From Tissierellia bacterium (GTDB lineage Bacteria; Bacillota; Clostridia; Tissierellales; Tissierellaceae), in the NCBI GenBank assembly GCA_012521625.1, contig JAAYLY010000014.1, forward strand, positions 1 to 6,909: 6,909 nt of DNA, in the 5' to 3' direction. The position numbers and the translations under genes were made by a program. The stretch's first letter is position 1. Each line of letters starts with the position of its first letter. Under the pieces are notes generated by a model. That model worked only from the letters and a program-made list of their open reading frames with translations. It ran no database searches and was not told where the DNA came from. Positions 5,456-6,909 of the stretch are shown here, one piece after another.

Positions 5456-6163
5456 CTACATATCCTTAGCTTCCTTACCAACCCTTTCAATTGCCCTTAT
5501 AGCTAAAACCTTCATGGCATCTACTATCTCACCTTCTAAGTTAAAGAGCTCTATGGCCACTGACACTTCAGTACAACCTGCTACATATAATTCAGCCCCT
5601 TGCTCCTTTAAGTCATCCATGGCCTTATAAAAGCCATCCAGATTATTCTGGACCACATCCTCCTTAATATTGTAGATTAAGTCCATTACGTATTTCTGAT
5701 AGTCCCTCTTAGGAGTTAAGACCTCTATATGGTATCTATTAAAGATCTCATGATATATCTCAGCCTTTATGGTTCCGTCAGTTGCCAACAGGCCTATCTT
5801 TTTAACGGCTGGATACCTTTCCCTAATATATTTAGCTGTCTCCTCTATCATGTGAATAAAAGGAATATTAATATTATTAACTATATCATCATAGAAATGG
5901 TGGGCCGTATTACAAGGCATTACTAGAAAATCCGCCCCCATCTTTTCAAGCCTCTTAGCTGATTCAATTAGCTGTATCCTAGGATCCTCCCCCCTCCTAT
6001 TGAGGATATAATCTGTCCTATCGGGTATTGAAGTATTGTTGTCCACCAAGATGTGTATATGTTCTTGATCCGATTTGGCCCTAGTCATTAAAACTATCAT
6101 TTCAAATAATTTGACAGTTGCTAGGGGCCCCATACCCCCGATAATCCCTAATTTTTTACCCAT
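5456..6163 (-). CDS. Aspartate/glutamate racemase family protein, probable aspartate racemase
   Basis: The 235-residue protein belongs to the cofactor-independent Asp/Glu racemase superfamily. It starts with KLGIIGGMGPLAT, typical of the aspartate racemase branch, and carries both catalytic cysteines: Cys84 in MPCNTAHHF and Cys197 in AGCTEVSV. The two cysteines act as acid and base on opposite faces of the substrate to interconvert L- and D-amino acids. An N-terminal DNNTSIPDRTDYIL (41-54) also fits aspartate racemases. Aspartate is the most likely substrate, although this branch includes broad-specificity racemases such as RacX, and activity on other amino acids cannot be excluded. The ATG at 6163 has AGGAGG (6175-6170) 6 bases upstream. 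The gene follows the ApbE gene by only 18 bases on the same strand, so they are probably cotranscribed, and it ends 9 bases before a palindromic terminator. No signal peptide, so cytoplasmic. Confidence 0.9.
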   Translation of the reverse strand: MGKKLGIIGGMGPLATVKLFEMIVLMTRAKSDQEHIHILVDNNTSIPDRTDYILNRRGEDPRIQLIESAKRLEKMGADFLVMPCNTAHHFYDDIVNNINIPFIHMIEETAKYIRERYPAVKKIGLLATDGTIKAEIYHEIFNRYHIEVLTPKRDYQKYVMDLIYNIKEDVVQNNLDGFYKAMDDLKEQGAELYVAGCTEVSVAIELFNLEGEIVDAMKVLAIRAIERVGKEAKDM

Positions 6164-6181
6164 TATACCCCTCCTATTAAA

Positions 6182-6909
6182 CTATTTAGATGCTCCACTG
6201 GCACCGTGGCTTAACATAATCTCCTTCATACCTTCTGAGACTTCGATTCTACCGTCAGGAAAAACCCACATGGCTTCAAGATCCTCTGTAGCTTCCACTA
6301 AACTTTTACTTTCTTCAAAGGGTAGCAAGAATAAGGCCGTTGAATAGAAGTCGGCCACACCTGAATCTGGCGTAACCACCGTTACCTGCCTATAATAATC
6401 CACGGGCATCAGGCTCTCAGGATGGATCAGATGGTGAACCCTCTTATCCCCTACATAGTAATACCTTTGATAGTCACCACTACTTACCACCGATAGGTCG
6501 TTGATAAATACAGTTTCTAGTATATTACCTCCGTCGAATAAGGATGCATCTGGATTTTGAATTCCTACACCCCACTTATCTCTTACTCCATCTAAGGGTT
6601 TACCTATACCTCTAATGTTGCCTCCTGCGCTGATTAAGGCTGATTTAAGCCCCTTTGCTTCCATCTCCCTTGCTACTATTTCCGTTGCAAAGCCCTTGGC
6701 CACAGCCCCTACATCTATGCTCATCTCCGGATCTTCTAGGTATACTGTGCTTTCTTCTACATCCACAATAATCTTATCCATATCTATATGCTGGCTAGCT
6801 TCTTCCAATAGATCCATAGGTGGTAACTGGGCCTTTGAAGGTTCATTTATACCCTCTTCCCTGTAGTAGGACCAAATATCCGTCACCCTACCCATGGCTA
6901 TATTAGTTA
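6182..6909 (-). CDS. ApbE-family FAD:protein FMN transferase, N-terminus outside window
   Basis: The reading frame is open to the right window edge, so the gene start is missing; the ATG at 6895 is probably an internal Met, since TNIAMGRVTDIW matches the middle of the family. ApbE proteins transfer FMN from FAD to a threonine in partner flavoproteins such as Rnf or Nqr subunits and act outside the membrane as lipoproteins or exported enzymes. Visible motifs, numbered from that ATG, include IDVGAVAKGFATE (60-72; flavin-binding DxGxxAKG), ALISAGGNIRGIG (85-97), VSSGDYQRYY (about 136-145), HHLIHPESLMP, and GVADFYSTALF, whose Asp and Thr are the expected Mg2+ site. HLIHP has His where most relatives have Asp (H-x-I-D-P). 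The sequence resembles ApbE proteins of anaerobic Clostridia. No partner flavoprotein gene is visible; the next gene downstream is an aspartate racemase. Export signals cannot be judged. Confidence 0.9.
   Translation of the reverse strand, partial: TNIAMGRVTDIWSYYREEGINEPSKAQLPPMDLLEEASQHIDMDKIIVDVEESTVYLEDPEMSIDVGAVAKGFATEIVAREMEAKGLKSALISAGGNIRGIGKPLDGVRDKWGVGIQNPDASLFDGGNILETVFINDLSVVSSGDYQRYYYVGDKRVHHLIHPESLMPVDYYRQVTVVTPDSGVADFYSTALFLLPFEESKSLVEATEDLEAMWVFPDGRIEVSEGMKEIMLSHGASGASK

Overview
This window looks like ordinary chromosome from an AT-rich, low-GC Gram-positive (Firmicutes/Clostridia-type) bacterium. The signs are strong GGAGG-type ribosome binding sites, two TTG start codons, frequent AGG and ATA codons, and short hairpin terminators. 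The protein families resemble those of anaerobic endospore-formers such as Tissierella-like lineages. That placement is an inference from sequence flavour, not from a marker gene. I found no RNA gene, CRISPR array, complete insertion sequence or prophage gene.

Layout from left to right. The 3' part of a CAP-domain (YkwD-type) secreted protein gene (+) ends at 372. A long hairpin (386-437) separates it from a minus-strand pair transcribed towards it: a patatin-like phospholipase (1066-2298) whose 3' end overlaps a Nudix CoA-pyrophosphatase-like gene (452-1072). A dCMP deaminase gene (+, 2466-2897) diverges from that pair. It converges, with a 4-base overlap of stop codons, on a two-domain ribonuclease H1 gene (-, 2894-3529). 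An AT-rich divergent promoter region of about 340 bases follows. Then come an arginase gene (+, 3868-4773) and a convergent PgpA/YutG-type phosphatidylglycerophosphatase gene (-, 4786-5277); these two share a terminator that covers both stop codons. The right end is a minus-strand operon: an ApbE-type flavin transferase gene, cut by the window edge (6182-6909), followed 18 bases later by an aspartate racemase gene (5456-6163), which ends at a perfect palindromic terminator.

The genes are mostly housekeeping functions: nucleotide metabolism (dCMP deaminase, Nudix hydrolase), R-loop or hybrid removal (RNase H1), phospholipid turnover and synthesis (patatin, PgpA), amino-acid metabolism (arginase, aspartate racemase) and flavoprotein maturation (ApbE). 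The only groupings that suggest shared function are the patatin-Nudix overlap and the ApbE-racemase operon. I looked for an undescribed system and did not find convincing evidence of one. The findings are modest: the compact convergent gene ends, the long hairpin at 386-437, the patatin-Nudix coupling with an unassigned patatin C-terminus, and a few unusual residues.
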